This document shows positions 22,425-32,530 of a stretch of DNA of 64,000 nt, one piece after another (the stretch's first letter is position 1; each line of letters starts with the position of its first letter). The notes under the pieces were generated by a model, which worked only from the letters and a program-made list of their open reading frames with translations, searched no databases and had not been told where the DNA came from. The position numbers and the translations under genes were made by a program. Source of the stretch: Apodemus sylvaticus (taxonomy: Eukaryota > Chordata > Mammalia > Rodentia > Muridae); assembly GCF_947179515.1 (NCBI RefSeq), contig NC_067472.1, forward strand, positions 79,643,766-79,707,765. Reading direction: 5' to 3'.

Positions 22425-22591
22425 TTTTTTCCCCCCCCTTTGGATTTGTTTTTTTCGAGACAGGGTTTCTCTGTGTAGCCCTGGCTGTCCTGGAACTCAC
22501 TCTGTAGACCAGGCTGGTCTCGAACTCAGAAATCCGCCTGCCTCTGCCTCCCAAGTGCTGGGATTACAGGTGTGCACCACCACCGCCTAGC
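22425..22591 (-). repeat. B1 SINE, antisense, young
   Basis: A T/C-rich tail then a near-consensus B1 complement. Flanked by taagacaaaaatctt (22410-22424) and taagacaagatctt (22592-22605), an imperfect target-site duplication. Confidence 0.92.
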
Positions 22592-22731
22592 TAAGACAAG
22601 ATCTTATTCTGAGTTTCTACTGAATTTGAAATCTTGGTAATCTTCTTGCCTCAGACTCAGAGGAAAGTGAAAATTTATATTTCAGCTATAATTTTCCTGC
22701 CCGAGATCTGTTTGGTTACCTGCTCCCTGTG

Positions 22732-23285
22732 TCTCCCTCCCTCCCTCCCTCCCTCCCTCCTTCCCTCCCTCTTTCCCTCTTTCCCTCTTTCCCTCTTTCC
22801 TTCCTTCCTTCCTTCCTTCCTTCCTTCCTTCCTTCCTTCCTTCCTTCCTTCCTTCCTTCCTTCCCTCCCTCCCGCTTTCCTTCCTTCCTTCCTTCCTTCC
22901 TTCCTTCCTTCCTTCCTTCCTTCCTTCCTTCCTTCCTTCCTTCCTTCCCTCCTCCCTCCTCCCTCCCTCCCTCCCTCCCTCCCTCCCTCCCTCCCTCCCT
23001 CCCTCCTCCCTCCCTTCTTCCTTCCTTCCTTCCTTCTTTCCTTCCCTTCCTTCCTTCCTTCCTTCCTTCCTTCCTTCCTTCCTTCCTTCCTTCCTTCCTT
23101 CCCTCCTCCCTCCCTCCTTCCTTCCTTCTTTCCTTCCCTTCCTTCCTTCCTTCCTTCCTTCCTTCCTTCCTTCCTTCCTTCCTTCCTTCCTTCCTTCCTT
23201 CCTTCCTTCCTTCCTCCTCCCTCTCTCCCTTCCTCCCTTCCTCCCTCCCTTCCTCCCTCCCTCCTTCCCCCCTTCTTCCTTCCTT
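22732..23285. repeat. Long polypyrimidine repeat ((CCTT)n, (CCCT)n)
   Basis: Only C and T on the + strand except for a single G at 22874. This gives pure runs of 142 bp (22732-22873) and 411 bp (22875-23285). It alternates between ttcc and ccct unit blocks. A composite block at 23001-23048 recurs at 23101-23140, so the array grew partly by duplication of larger segments. The Pro/Ser/Leu frames it produces are artefacts. Confidence 0.97.
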
Positions 23286-23361
23286 ATTCTTTGAGGAAAT
23301 TATATGTCATTAGAAACTTTGAATTTCCTTGTGGATCAGAAATAGAAGGCCTCTTGTCCTA

Positions 23362-23655
23362 ATTTGTTTTCTGTTGCTGGGATCAATGCCATGACCAGCA
23401 GCAGCCTGGAGAGGATGGCTTACCTGTCCCCGTCACAGACCCGTCACTGAGGGAAGGTAGGGCAGTAAGCCAAGCAGGGGCACTTCTTACTGACTTTCTC
23501 CCCATGGAGGTGGCACTGTCCACAGTGACATGGGCAATTGTATGTCAATAAGAAAATATCCCAAAGATATGCTCACAAACCCAGTCTGATGGAGGCAGTT
23601 CCTCGGTTGAGTATCTTTCTTCCCGGTATGTGTCAGTTGACAAAAACTAACTAAA
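23362..23655 (+). repeat. Medium-reiterated rodent repeat, diverged
   Basis: tttgttttctgttgctggga, gccatgaccagcagcag, gatggaggcagttcctc and tgtgtcagttgacaaaaac match in order the family represented at 32190-32530. Confidence 0.55.
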
Positions 23656-23689
23656 TTTAATAGAAAAAGCTCATGTGTTTTCTTTTAAA

Positions 23690-23890
23690 AAGATAATTTT
23701 TATTTATATATTTATTGTGCATATGTATATGATATGTTTATGTGATGTGTGCATGCAAATGGAGAAACGTGAAGATCAGAGGACCACTTTTGAGAATCGG
23801 TTTTCTCCTCCACCCTGGGATCGAACTTAGGTGGTTATGCTTGCACCACCCTCACTTTTACTCTGAGGCATCTCTGCAGCACCCCCTCCT
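23690..23890 (-). repeat. B3 SINE, antisense, diverged
   Basis: Starts with attttttatttatatatttatt, then gaagatcagaggaccact, ccaccctgggatcgaactta and an end ctctgaggcatctctgcagc. Confidence 0.6.
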
Positions 23891-23999
23891 TCTTTCTCTC
23901 TCCCTCTATCTACCCACCCCTTTCCCAAGGATAGAACCTAGGGCTCTACACATGCTAGGAACAGGCACCCTTCTGCATTGAATTACATCCCCAATCTTT

Positions 24000-24170
24000 T
24001 TTTTTTTTCTTTTCTTTTGTGATATATTTTCTTTTCTGAGGAAGGATCATGTTCTTCAGACTGTCCTCAAACTTGCTATGAATTGGAGGCTGACCTTAAG
24101 GTCCTTCTTGGTCCTCTTGTTCTGCCTCTAGAGTACTAGGATTATAGGAATGTGCCATCATGCCTGATTT
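24000..24170 (-). repeat. Old B1-like SINE, antisense
   Basis: A T-rich start, cagactgtcctcaaacttg, ggctgaccttaaggtcctt, ctagagtactaggattatag, tgccatcatgcctga. Confidence 0.5.
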
Positions 24171-24239
24171 AGGGAATGCAAAGGATTAAATCCAGAGCCC
24201 CGAATTAGAGGGAAAATATTTTGCTAACCAATCCCTACC

Positions 24240-24412
24240 GCAGTCCAAGTTTCATCTTTATTTTGCATTTTGTGACAGGGTCTGGTTCAGTTGTCCAGGC
24301 TGACCTCAAAGTCACTCTTTGGCTCAATAAGGCTTTGAACTTGAGATCTGTCTTCCTTAGCTTTCTGATTTCGCTGAGATTATAGGCCTGTACTACCGGA
24401 CCACCTTTCCCC
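24240..24412 (-). repeat. Old B1-like SINE, antisense
   Basis: gtgacagggtctggttcag, gtccaggctgacctcaaag, gagattataggcctgtacta. Related in layout to the copy just upstream. Confidence 0.5.
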
Positions 24413-25192
24413 AAATTTGGGGCATGGTGAGGTGCTAGCAGAATCAAAGGATTCCAGGCAACCAGAGTTTGAGTTTGTCTCTTAGGGATTTTGAGAAGTT
24501 GGAGAGGAACACATGTTTGTTAAAAGGAAAGAAAGAATCGTGGTTCCTAGGATTTGCATGAATAGATAGATTCTCAAGGTTTTAAAGAAATCTGCTGCAG
24601 ATGACTGCCCAGGTACCAAGGCCCCAGATATTTTCCTATTCTGTTTGTCTTTGTCAGCTGGTTTGATGTTGCTATTGGCCTGCTTGCAAATAGCATTATA
24701 CCCTGGGGTGCTACTCAGTTTCTTTTCAGTCTCCTGTGAATAGAACTGCTATTGTACTTTTCTTATTGTCAAATGTGTAGACTATTGCCTCTGAAGGCAT
24801 TCTGACTTACATTGGGTTTGTGATAGTTTGTAGTAAAAAGGACACAGCTGTGGTCAGAGGCAGCTGCTTCTATTGAAGACCTTGAACATTTCCTCTAGAG
24901 CTCAGGCTTCTTTCTTAGAAGTCATACAAAGTATGAGAGCCCTTTCACATAGGCTCTGGTTTCCTTGGTACCTTCTGTAAGCCCTAACAGCAGTCCCCTC
25001 AAGAGCTGTCCCATGGTGCCCTGGTCTTGTTCCATTTCACAGGTCTACTGGTGGAAACGACTGATTCCAGTCCTTAGTGGAGGTTATGAAGACGGGACTG
25101 AAGGCCTTGGTTTTGCCATTCTCTTGTGTGTGTTTCTAAGCACGACAGTTGCATTAAATAATTTCATTGTCTGGATTTCTTTTGTATCATAG

Positions 25193-25302
25193 CCTACTCA
25201 TGAAGGTTACTTCTCTTGTTTGGATATCTGGACACTGTTTTTGGACTATCTGACAAGTAAAATTAAAAGTCGTCTGGGAGACAAGGAAGCAGTTCTCAAC
25301 AG
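25193..25302 (+). CDS. Xpo6: Xpo6 exon 9 (residues 409-445)
   Basis: 110 nt, entering in phase 0 and leaving after two bases of Arg445. It encodes PTHEGYFSCLDIWTLFLDYL, then TSKIKSRLGDKEAVLNR. It continues the HEAT solenoid, and the basic KIKSRLGDK stretch lies between helices. It is isolated between two introns of over 9 kb, so its recognition depends on local signals. The acceptor gtatcatag has a poor pyrimidine tract, and the donor is ACAG|gtaaac. Confidence 0.96.
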
Positions 25303-25714
25303 GTAAACTTCAAAACCCCAATAAACAGATAGTCACTGTTGCCAGTTATTCTTGTGCCCTGAGGGGCAGCCATGCTGTTGGGCCTGCTCAGTAGATCTGG
25401 GTCGAGGACGCTGTCCAGAGCAGCTATCAGAGCACTTTGTTTTATTAAAAAAATAACATACATTTAAAAATTTGTATGTATGATAATGCTTTTATGGTTT
25501 TTTAAGGTCCTGATTTTAAAGAGCCAACAAGTATTTGTTGGATGAAGTGTTCTGACACCTGAGATTTGCTTTACAACAACCCACTGGAGGTGTAGAGTGC
25601 TCAGAGCGTGGAAGGCACAGGCTGACTTCCCAGATGAGTGACACGGGAGGAGCTCAGAGTTCATTATGTTGTTCTTAAACTTGACCATGGGTCACATTTG
25701 AAACTTTTCTCTTC

Positions 25715-25862
25715 CTTTTTTTGTTTTGTTTGTTGGATTCAAGACAAGTTTTCTCGGTGTAGCTTTGGCTGTTGTGGAACCAGACTGCCCTTAAACTAAG
25801 ATATCTATCTGCCTCTGCCTCACAGGTGCTGGGATTAAAGGTGTATGCCACCACCACTCAGT
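25715..25862 (-). repeat. B1 SINE, antisense, diverged
   Basis: ggattcaagacaagttttct, ttggctgttgtggaacc, ctgcctctgcctcacaggtg, ggtgtatgccaccaccac. Confidence 0.8.
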
Positions 25863-26036
25863 ATATCATAGTTTCTTAAATTGGTAAATACTTGTCATGA
25901 AACTAGGAAAAAAGCTGGCCCTGACAGCACATTGGTCCTAACACTGTGGAGGATGAGGCAGAAGGGGCACAGTTTAGTGACTTTCTCCTTGCCAGGACAA
26001 AATACCTGACGAGCACCGGCAGGAAGGAAAGCTGTA

Positions 26037-26372
26037 GTGGTTTGAGTGTGAGTGGCCCTCAGAGGCTCATATATTTGAATGCTTAGTTCCCAATTGGTAC
26101 ACTGTGTAGGAAGGATTAGGGAGTGTGGCCTTGTTGGAGAAGGTGTGTCGCTAGTGGTGGGCTTTGAGGTTTTAGAAGCCCATTCCTGGCCCAGTGATCA
26201 CATGAGCTCTCAGCCTCTGCTCCAGGGCCATACCTGCCTGCTGGATGCTCCCTGCCTTGGTCATGGACTAACCCTGAGAGACTGTAAACAAGCCCCAAAT
26301 AAATGCTTCCTTTTAAAAGTTGCCTTGGTATCTCCTCATTACAGTAGAACAGTAACAAAGACTTAGTAACAA
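26037..26372 (-). repeat. Medium-reiterated rodent repeat (ttagttaggg type), inverted
   Basis: The complement of the family seen at 6993 and 9414: tagtggtttgagtgtgag, gtgtggccttgttggagaa, gtcatggactaaccctgag, aagttgccttggtatctc. It lies directly after a short piece of a related repeat at 25975-26035. Confidence 0.65.
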
Positions 26373-26521
26373 AGGTTTAGTCTGGTTCAGTGTAGGATGT
26401 GTATGTGTGGGTGTGGGTGGTGCCTGTCACAGTTCTGCTCCTGCGCCAGGACAGCTGGGGATTTTTTTATCCAGAGGCAAGAAGCAGATAGAGAAAATAC
26501 TATGCTAATGTTCAGTTCTCT

Positions 26522-26524
<3 letters not shown>

Positions 26525-26564
<40 letters not shown>

Positions 26565-26715
26565 CAGTCTGGAACTCTGCCCCTAGCAATTATGGTGGGT
26601 CTCCCTACCTCTGTTAACCCAGTTGAAAATCTTCTTTACAGCCATGCATAGAGAGGTTTGTCTCTTAGGCGATTCTAGATCCTATCAAGTTGACAGCATT
26701 AAAACCATAATTACT
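26525..26715 (+). repeat. Poly-T run and end of a rodent interspersed repeat
   Basis: About 34 T's at 26527-26560. These are followed by ggtgggtctccctacctctg, ggcgattctagatcctatc and aagttgacagcattaaaacc, the terminal part of a common mouse repeat. Confidence 0.5.
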
Positions 26716-26716
26716 T

Positions 26717-26767
<51 letters not shown>
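26717..26767. repeat. (TAC)n microsatellite
   Basis: About 16 uninterrupted tac/act units, followed at once by a poly-T run. Confidence 0.95.
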
Positions 26768-26768
26768 G

Positions 26769-26769
<1 letters not shown>

Positions 26770-26801
<32 letters not shown>

Positions 26802-26903
26802 AGACAGTCTTACTGTATATCTCTGTCTGGCCTCAACTCACACATCTGCCTGCTTTTGCCTCCCAGCTCTAGGAATTAGAGCATGTGCAACCATGCCCAG
26901 CCT
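26770..26903 (-). repeat. B1 SINE, antisense, with long poly-T
   Basis: About 31 T's, then gagacagtcttactgtata, ctgtctggcctcaactcac, ctgcctgcttttgcctccc, caaccatgcccagcc. Confidence 0.8.
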
Positions 26904-26929
26904 TTATTACAGTTTTTCTATCTGTTTGC

Positions 26930-27072
26930 TTTTAGACAGGATCTCACTATGTAGCTCTGGCTGGTCTGGAACTCACTCTATAGACCAGGCTGGCCTGGAG
27001 TTCACAATGATCCACTTGCTTCCCCTTCCTGAATGAGTGCTGGAACTAAAGGTGTGTGCCACTATACCCAAC
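26930..27072 (-). repeat. B1 SINE, antisense
   Basis: tagacaggatctcactatgt, ctggctggtctggaactcac, tatagaccaggctggcctgg, aactaaaggtgtgtgccac. Confidence 0.85.
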
Positions 27073-27086
27073 TCTTTTTGTTTTGT

Positions 27087-27259
27087 TTTAAAGATTTATT
27101 TATTTTATATATGTGAATACATTGGTACTGTCTTCAGACACACCAGAAAAGTGCATCAGATCCCATTACAGATGGTTGTGAGCCACTATGTGGTTGCTGG
27201 GAATTGAACTCGGGACCTCTGGTAGAACAGTCAGTGCTCTGAGCCATCTTTCCAGCCCC
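27087..27259 (-). repeat. B2 SINE, antisense
   Basis: A near-complete B2 complement: aaagatttatttattttata, gtcttcagacacaccag, gttgctgggaattgaactcg, ending gccatctttccagccc. A cluster of two B1s and this B2 spans 26770-27259. Confidence 0.93.
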
Positions 27260-27867
27260 CAGCTTTTAATTATTGTTTTTAAATACAGAAAATGGAGAGT
27301 TTTTCTTGCTTTACAGCCAGCCAGCTCATTTTATATCTAGTATAATGCTTGTGCCATGGGCCTGGGAGAGGAGGAGGGAAATGTGCGAGTTTAGCATGCT
27401 AGCAAGTAATGGCAGTGTCCATACAAAGGAAAGGGTAAACGGCAGCTTTTCTTAGCAGTTTATATATTCTATGTAGCTGTGTTCTGCTGCACATTGAGTA
27501 GGTAGGCTCAAAGATGGGAACCTCCCTTTGTATTCCATTGTCCGTAGACCATTGTGCTAGCCCTGATTCTTACATTTTAGTGTGGTCACTAGTCGTCACA
27601 GGCACTTGGAGGCAGGGTGCAGCTCCAGGTACTATTCTGGGTACTCTGGAGAGGCTGCAGGCTGCTCCTGACTTGGCTATAACTTATGTGTCAGCACAGT
27701 ACTGATGAGAGGTCACCAGGACATGGCCTCAGGAATGGCCTGGGCTCTGAAAGCTCATTTTGTAGTTTGTGTTTAGTTGTATTGCTCAGGAAGTTTTTGT
27801 TTCTGTTTGATGTTAACAGTTGCCGAGACTAAGAACTAACATTTAGGGTTAAGTGTAGTGTAAATTG

Positions 27868-28218
27868 GTTAAGTGGTTAGTCAGTTGTCACTGCAGTAAA
27901 GTGCCTGGAGGGAAAGGTTTATTCTGACTTGTGAGTTAAGAGGTTTCAGTCCACAGTGGTTTGTTTCTTTTGTGTCTGGGCCATGGTGAGGCAGAACATA
28001 GTGGTGGGAAGCATGGGTAGAGCAAGGCTGATCACATCATAGTGGCCAGAGAAGGTGAGGGCCATGAACTGGGAGAGGGAAAAAGAGACCAGGGACAAGC
28101 TGCGCCCGTCCTTTCAGGTCATGAGTCTAGTAACCTCCCCAGCCACCGCCCCGCAAGACCCTACCTACCTCTGAGTGGCATACCTTCCACGTGTATATCA
28201 CTGCAGGATACTTCAAGC
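27868..28218 (+). repeat. Medium-reiterated rodent repeat, old
   Basis: Blocks ggagggaaaggtttattctg, gaggtttcagtccacag, gggccatggtgaggcagaac and accctacctacctctgagtg recall the family at 32190-32530. Diverged. Confidence 0.45.
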
Positions 28219-29154
28219 CATAATAGTGGTGGAGGTACTGAACACCTTTCCCCAGAATTATGCCAAATTGAAGGAGGTAGATACTTCCTCCTGCAAAGAG
28301 AGGTTGTGGGAGGTCTCTAGAACTCTTTTCACTGACAAGGTTTTCTGGACTTTTAAATTAAATACTAAAACTCCAAGTTTAAAATTTTGTTCTTTCATTT
28401 GCAAACATTCTTTGATTACAGAATAGCTTCTGAGTTGCTTTAGTGTCAGGACAGATACGGTCTTGGCTGGAGAGTGTGTTCATGCAGAAGAAACCTGATT
28501 ACACAATAATAGGCCTGGTGAGGTTACCAACTTTGACAGTTGCATTTTGAATGTGATTCTTCAAAGAAAAGCTATTAAATCAAAATTTGTTTCTTGTCCA
28601 CCAAATAGGCATGCCCTTTGGTTCTTGAATTGTACCTCACTCTCTTGTGTTCAGTGATATTCTTTTATATCTTCCAGTTTTGGGGAATGAAGTGTAAAAG
28701 TGATTAACAGGAAAATAGTCTTTAGGTCACAGAACAGACAGGAGGTATGGAGGATAGAGCATCATAAAGGAGATTGCTAGTATTAAAAGTACTGATACTT
28801 TGTACCAGTAGGTGGGACAGTGATATGGGGAGTTTAAATGTCTCTTCTGCTTCAAGGATTCCTTTTGGTCAGGTGTGAGATTTATGTTTCTGCCTGTATA
28901 ATGGATATCTTGCAGGAGGATTAGGAAGTCATGCATATAAAACATGGACATAGTGTCGAGCTATATATTAAACACTAATGGTTACAGTGAAGATGAAGAA
29001 AAGAAATAATGAAATCCTGCTGCCACTTGGCTGTATGCCTTTACCTACCTGTCATCTGATAATACAGTGCTCAGGAATTCTGTCTGGCTCCTTTAAGTGC
29101 TAGGAAATTTTCTCATTGATAGTTTTATTTTTCCCCATGAAACTTAATTTTTCA

Positions 29155-29362
29155 TGATTTATTTTATTTATTTGTTCGTGTGTTTGTGTGTGTGTGTGTG
29201 ATTGTATGTCATATGGGTACAGGTACCTATAGAAGCTAGAGGATGTTAGATGTCCCCCAGAACTGGAGTTCCAGGGAGTTCTAAACCATTCTTTGTTGGT
29301 GCTAGGAAACAAAATCAGTTACTCTTCTAAGAACAGAACTATCCTTAACTTCTGAACCATTT
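29155..29362 (-). repeat. B3-like SINE, antisense, with (TG)n
   Basis: An attttatttatttgttcg start, (TG)n at about 29183-29200, agaagctagaggatgttag, gaactggagttccaggg, and an end cttctgaaccatttctgtag. Confidence 0.55.
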
Positions 29363-29576
29363 CTGTAGTCTTGTGGCTTTTTGGGGGGGGGGGATCATAA
29401 TTGTTTAGTTAATATAATAATATAAATTACGGAACAATGTTAAAATTCTCAAGTTTTTAGTTTTAAGGTCCAGGATCTCTTTCCAAATCATAGTCTCTTA
29501 ACTGTGAACTCCTATAATTTGCTGATTTTTTTTTTTTTAAATTCTGCGCATAGGAGTGATTTAATTTTTAAATATT

Positions 29577-29623
29577 TACACACACACACACACGCACACG
29601 CACACGCACACGCGCACACACAC
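29577..29623. repeat. (CA)n with cg interruptions
   Basis: A 47-bp strictly alternating purine-pyrimidine run containing cacgcacacg units and one cgcgc. Confidence 0.95.
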
Positions 29624-31045
29624 CTTTAGCAAAACAGAAAAATGAAATCCTCAAAACTGGTCTGATTTCTGTTAAACAGTAGCCACCTCCTTGGACCTGT
29701 TTTTTACTTAATACTCTAGTGTAGTTAAAGGAATGTAGTAAAAGAGTCGCCCCAAGATAGTCTACTTGTGTGTACAGAGGAAGGGCACTGACCTTTGTTC
29801 GCCCTGTGTCAGTCCTTACATTATACATCTCTACGATAGTATGTGAGCACAAAAACTTCTAAATTAAGGGTTTGAAGGTTTGGAAATCACTCCTCTGTTT
29901 AGTGTATCAGAGATGAGCTGTGTTGTAGGAGTAGCTGATAAAGAACATTAGTGCTAGTATTTACCATACTTATTTTTATTATGAGCATGTAAATGTGATT
30001 GAATGTTTGTCATCTAATAATGCAGGCATGCCTTTAGAATCACATTTGTGACTTAAGTCAGAACTTCAAAACAGACTGATCTATAGGAAGTAGTCAGAAA
30101 TTGTTTTCTTGGTGTCTCAGATGGGAAACATAGGTGTGGTTAAGTCACAAAGACAGTACTCATGAGGTTCCTATCCTTGTGGTTTTTGAGTTTTGCATCA
30201 TTTGTTACAACCAAGTGGCATTGTAAGGTACAGACCTTGAAGCACAAATGTATTGAGATTTATTTGTGGTTCTGGGAGCTTGGGAATGAACATGTTGGAA
30301 ATTGCATGTTTCTTGTTCAGTGAGAATGTTCAAGTTTCTGGCTGAGAGCTGGTAGGACTTGAGAACACAGATAAATGCTTGTATTAGAATTGTGGATAGA
30401 GTTAATTGCCCTGCTCATCAGCTAGAGGGAGTAGCGTAGAGGCCTATATCTCAGGTCCCAAGTGTTCCTTTGTTTTGGGAACGGTTGTATCTTCCTCATA
30501 CTGTGGATGAAAGCCCTGAGCCATCCATCGTGTGGGACCTTGGCTTGCAGTTAGTGCTCCTGAGAAAGTGCTCGCTGCTGCTCTCCCTTTTCTCTTGGTG
30601 CTCATCTGCAGGGCCGGGCATTGTGTAGGAACTTGGGTTTTACAGAAAGAGGAAGAAACCAGTGTATGAAGCAATCTAAGTTATTGTGTCATGTTCTGTG
30701 AACCCTTTTGTCACAAGAGGTACTGGTAAGTACTGGCTACGGAGCAGCACGGACATTTGAGTGCCATTACCTTAGACTGTTAGCTAGTTAGCTCCTTCAG
30801 GGAGCTGTTTATGCACCCACCAGTCATTATTTCATAGAGAGGGAAACATCATGGAGGATTTTGTATCAGTCCCTTGTGGTCACTCATGTGAACTCTTGTA
30901 GTTTCTGTGTGTTGACTCATTTTTCATGCTCATTTGCTTATTTGTATTCACTGGATGCCTACTTTTTAGCTGCTTTAACTTGACTAGTTTTGCCTAGCTG
31001 AGTTTATGTCTACTAGGGCTTTTCTCCATTTTTATAATTTATACA

Positions 31046-31243
31046 CATTATTTTAAAGGTTTTTATTTTGTATGTATTAGTGTTGGTTGGTTTGTATGTG
31101 TACCACATTCATGTGTGGTGCCCAGGGAGGCCAGAAGAGAATCATAGCTTTTGGAACTGAAGTTACTTCCAGTTGTTAGTTACAGAACCTGGGTCCTGTA
31201 CAAGAGCAGCAAGGCCTTAACTGTTGAGCTGTCTTCCCAGCCC
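31046..31243 (-). repeat. B3 SINE, antisense
   Basis: taaaggtttttattttgtat, gcccagggaggccagaagag, gaagttacttccagttgtta, aacctgggtcctgtacaag, ending gttgagctgtcttcccagccc. Confidence 0.75.
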
Positions 31244-31445
31244 AACATTCGTACATTCATACTATAAATTTCCTCCTAAGTGGTACTTCAAAGGGTTTAT
31301 TATATACTATGTCACTTAATTTGAATTATTATCAAATTTGTATTTCATTTCCAAATATTTGGGAGTTTTCCATATATCCTTGTAAATGTTTTCCAGTTTG
31401 TGTTATGGATCTAGTATGATTTTTAATTCTTTAAAATTTCTTAAG

Positions 31446-31850
31446 GGGCTGGAGAGATGGCTTGGCAGTTAAGAATATTGGTTGTAGCCAGGCGTTGATG
31501 GCACACACCTGTAATCCCAGCACTCTGGGAAGCAGAGGCAGGCTGATTTCTGAGTTGGAGTCCAGCCTGGTCTACAGCCTGTCCTGAGTTCCAGGACAGC
31601 CAGGGCTATACAGAGAAACCCTATCTTGATAAAACCAAATTCACCCCCCCCCCCAAAAAAAAAAGAATATTGGCTGTTCTTTCAGAGGACCTGAGTTTGA
31701 TTCTCAGCACTCATGGTGGCTCACACCAATCTGTAACTTTGGTTTTAGGACATCTGAGCTGTATTCTGGCCTCCTCAGGTACCAGGCATGCAGGTGGTAG
31801 ACTACATAAATGCAGGCAGAATGCTCATACGCATAAAATGAAATTTAAAA
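31446..31850 (+). repeat. B2-related SINE, sense, split by a B1
   Basis: The head ggggctggagagatggcttg (31446-31485) is interrupted by a B1 and continues after it with gttctttcagaggacctgag, gtggctcacaccaatctgt and a tail ending near cgcataaaatgaaat. The tRNA-derived head with its Pol III box A region is intact apart from the insertion. Confidence 0.8.
31486..31662 (+). repeat. B1 SINE, sense, nested in a B2
   Basis: Near-consensus B1 with a C-rich and A-rich tail. It is flanked by 15-bp copies at 31471-31485 (aagaatattggttgt) and 31663-31677 (aagaatattggctgt), 14 of 15 identical, which are pieces of the host SINE. Confidence 0.94.
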
Positions 31851-32189
31851 GTTTATGCTCAGAGGAGCTTCTCTCATGAGGACAGCAGTGTTGTTGGTTA
31901 AGATCTAAACTCAACCCTTCTTACTTTTTTATAGATCCTGTACCCAAATATAGTCATACTGAGGGGCAGTTCTCAGGGGTTGGGGTGAGGAGAGACACAG
32001 TTTCAGCATTTTTCATCTGAAGAACCTCATAGAGGATTGCTTCCATAGTGTTAGTGACTACTGATTAAAGTGATGTTGGCACCTGCTGATTGTCTTTCTC
32101 ATGGGAAAGGCAGCTGGTGGGATTCTTCACACAGCACGTGTAGGGTTCCACCAGTGAGCATGAGCAGTGGAGAGGAGATGGGAGGTCCT

Positions 32190-32530
32190 ACTGCCTTAGT
32201 CAGCGTTCTCCTGCTGAGAAGACACCATCATCAAAAACAACATGGAGAAGAAGGCTCATTTCAACTTATAGTTCCACATCACAGGGCATCACAGGGAAGG
32301 CATGGCAGGAGCTGATGCAGAGAGATGCTGCTTACTGGCTTGCATAGCCTGCTTCTTATGCACCCGTTGACCACCCACCTGCCTGGGGTGATACTACCTA
32401 CATCAGTCACTAATTAATAAAACGCCCGTAGACTTTCCCTACAGGCCAGTTTGGTGGGAGCATTTTCTTTCTTAAGGTTCTCTCTTCCAAATGACTCTAG
32501 CCTGTCAAATTGACATAAAATTAGCTAGTA
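32190..32530 (+). repeat. Medium-reiterated rodent repeat, best-preserved copy of its type
   Basis: Runs from ccttagtcagcgttctcctg through ggagctgatgcagagagatg, gctgcttactggcttgcata, tcactaattaataaaacgcc to agcctgtcaaattgacataa. Used here as reference for the worn copies at 20204, 23362 and 27868. Confidence 0.65.

Larger units (their letters stand above)
16045..25192 (+). other. Xpo6: Xpo6 intron 8 (about 9.1 kb)
   Basis: A repeat-dense intron with an L1 tail, simple repeats, a 200-N assembly gap, several SINEs and a polypyrimidine run of more than 550 bp (separate entries). Stretches with nothing recognised: 16045-16370, 16600-17030, 17440-17780, 18200-18680, 21070-22300 and 24420-25190. 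It ends gtatcatag. Confidence 0.85.

Noticed and set aside
22634..23362. 242- and 194-codon frames made of Pro, Ser, Leu and Phe
   Set aside because: They are translations of the CCTT/CCCT array in different frames, with no start context or homology.
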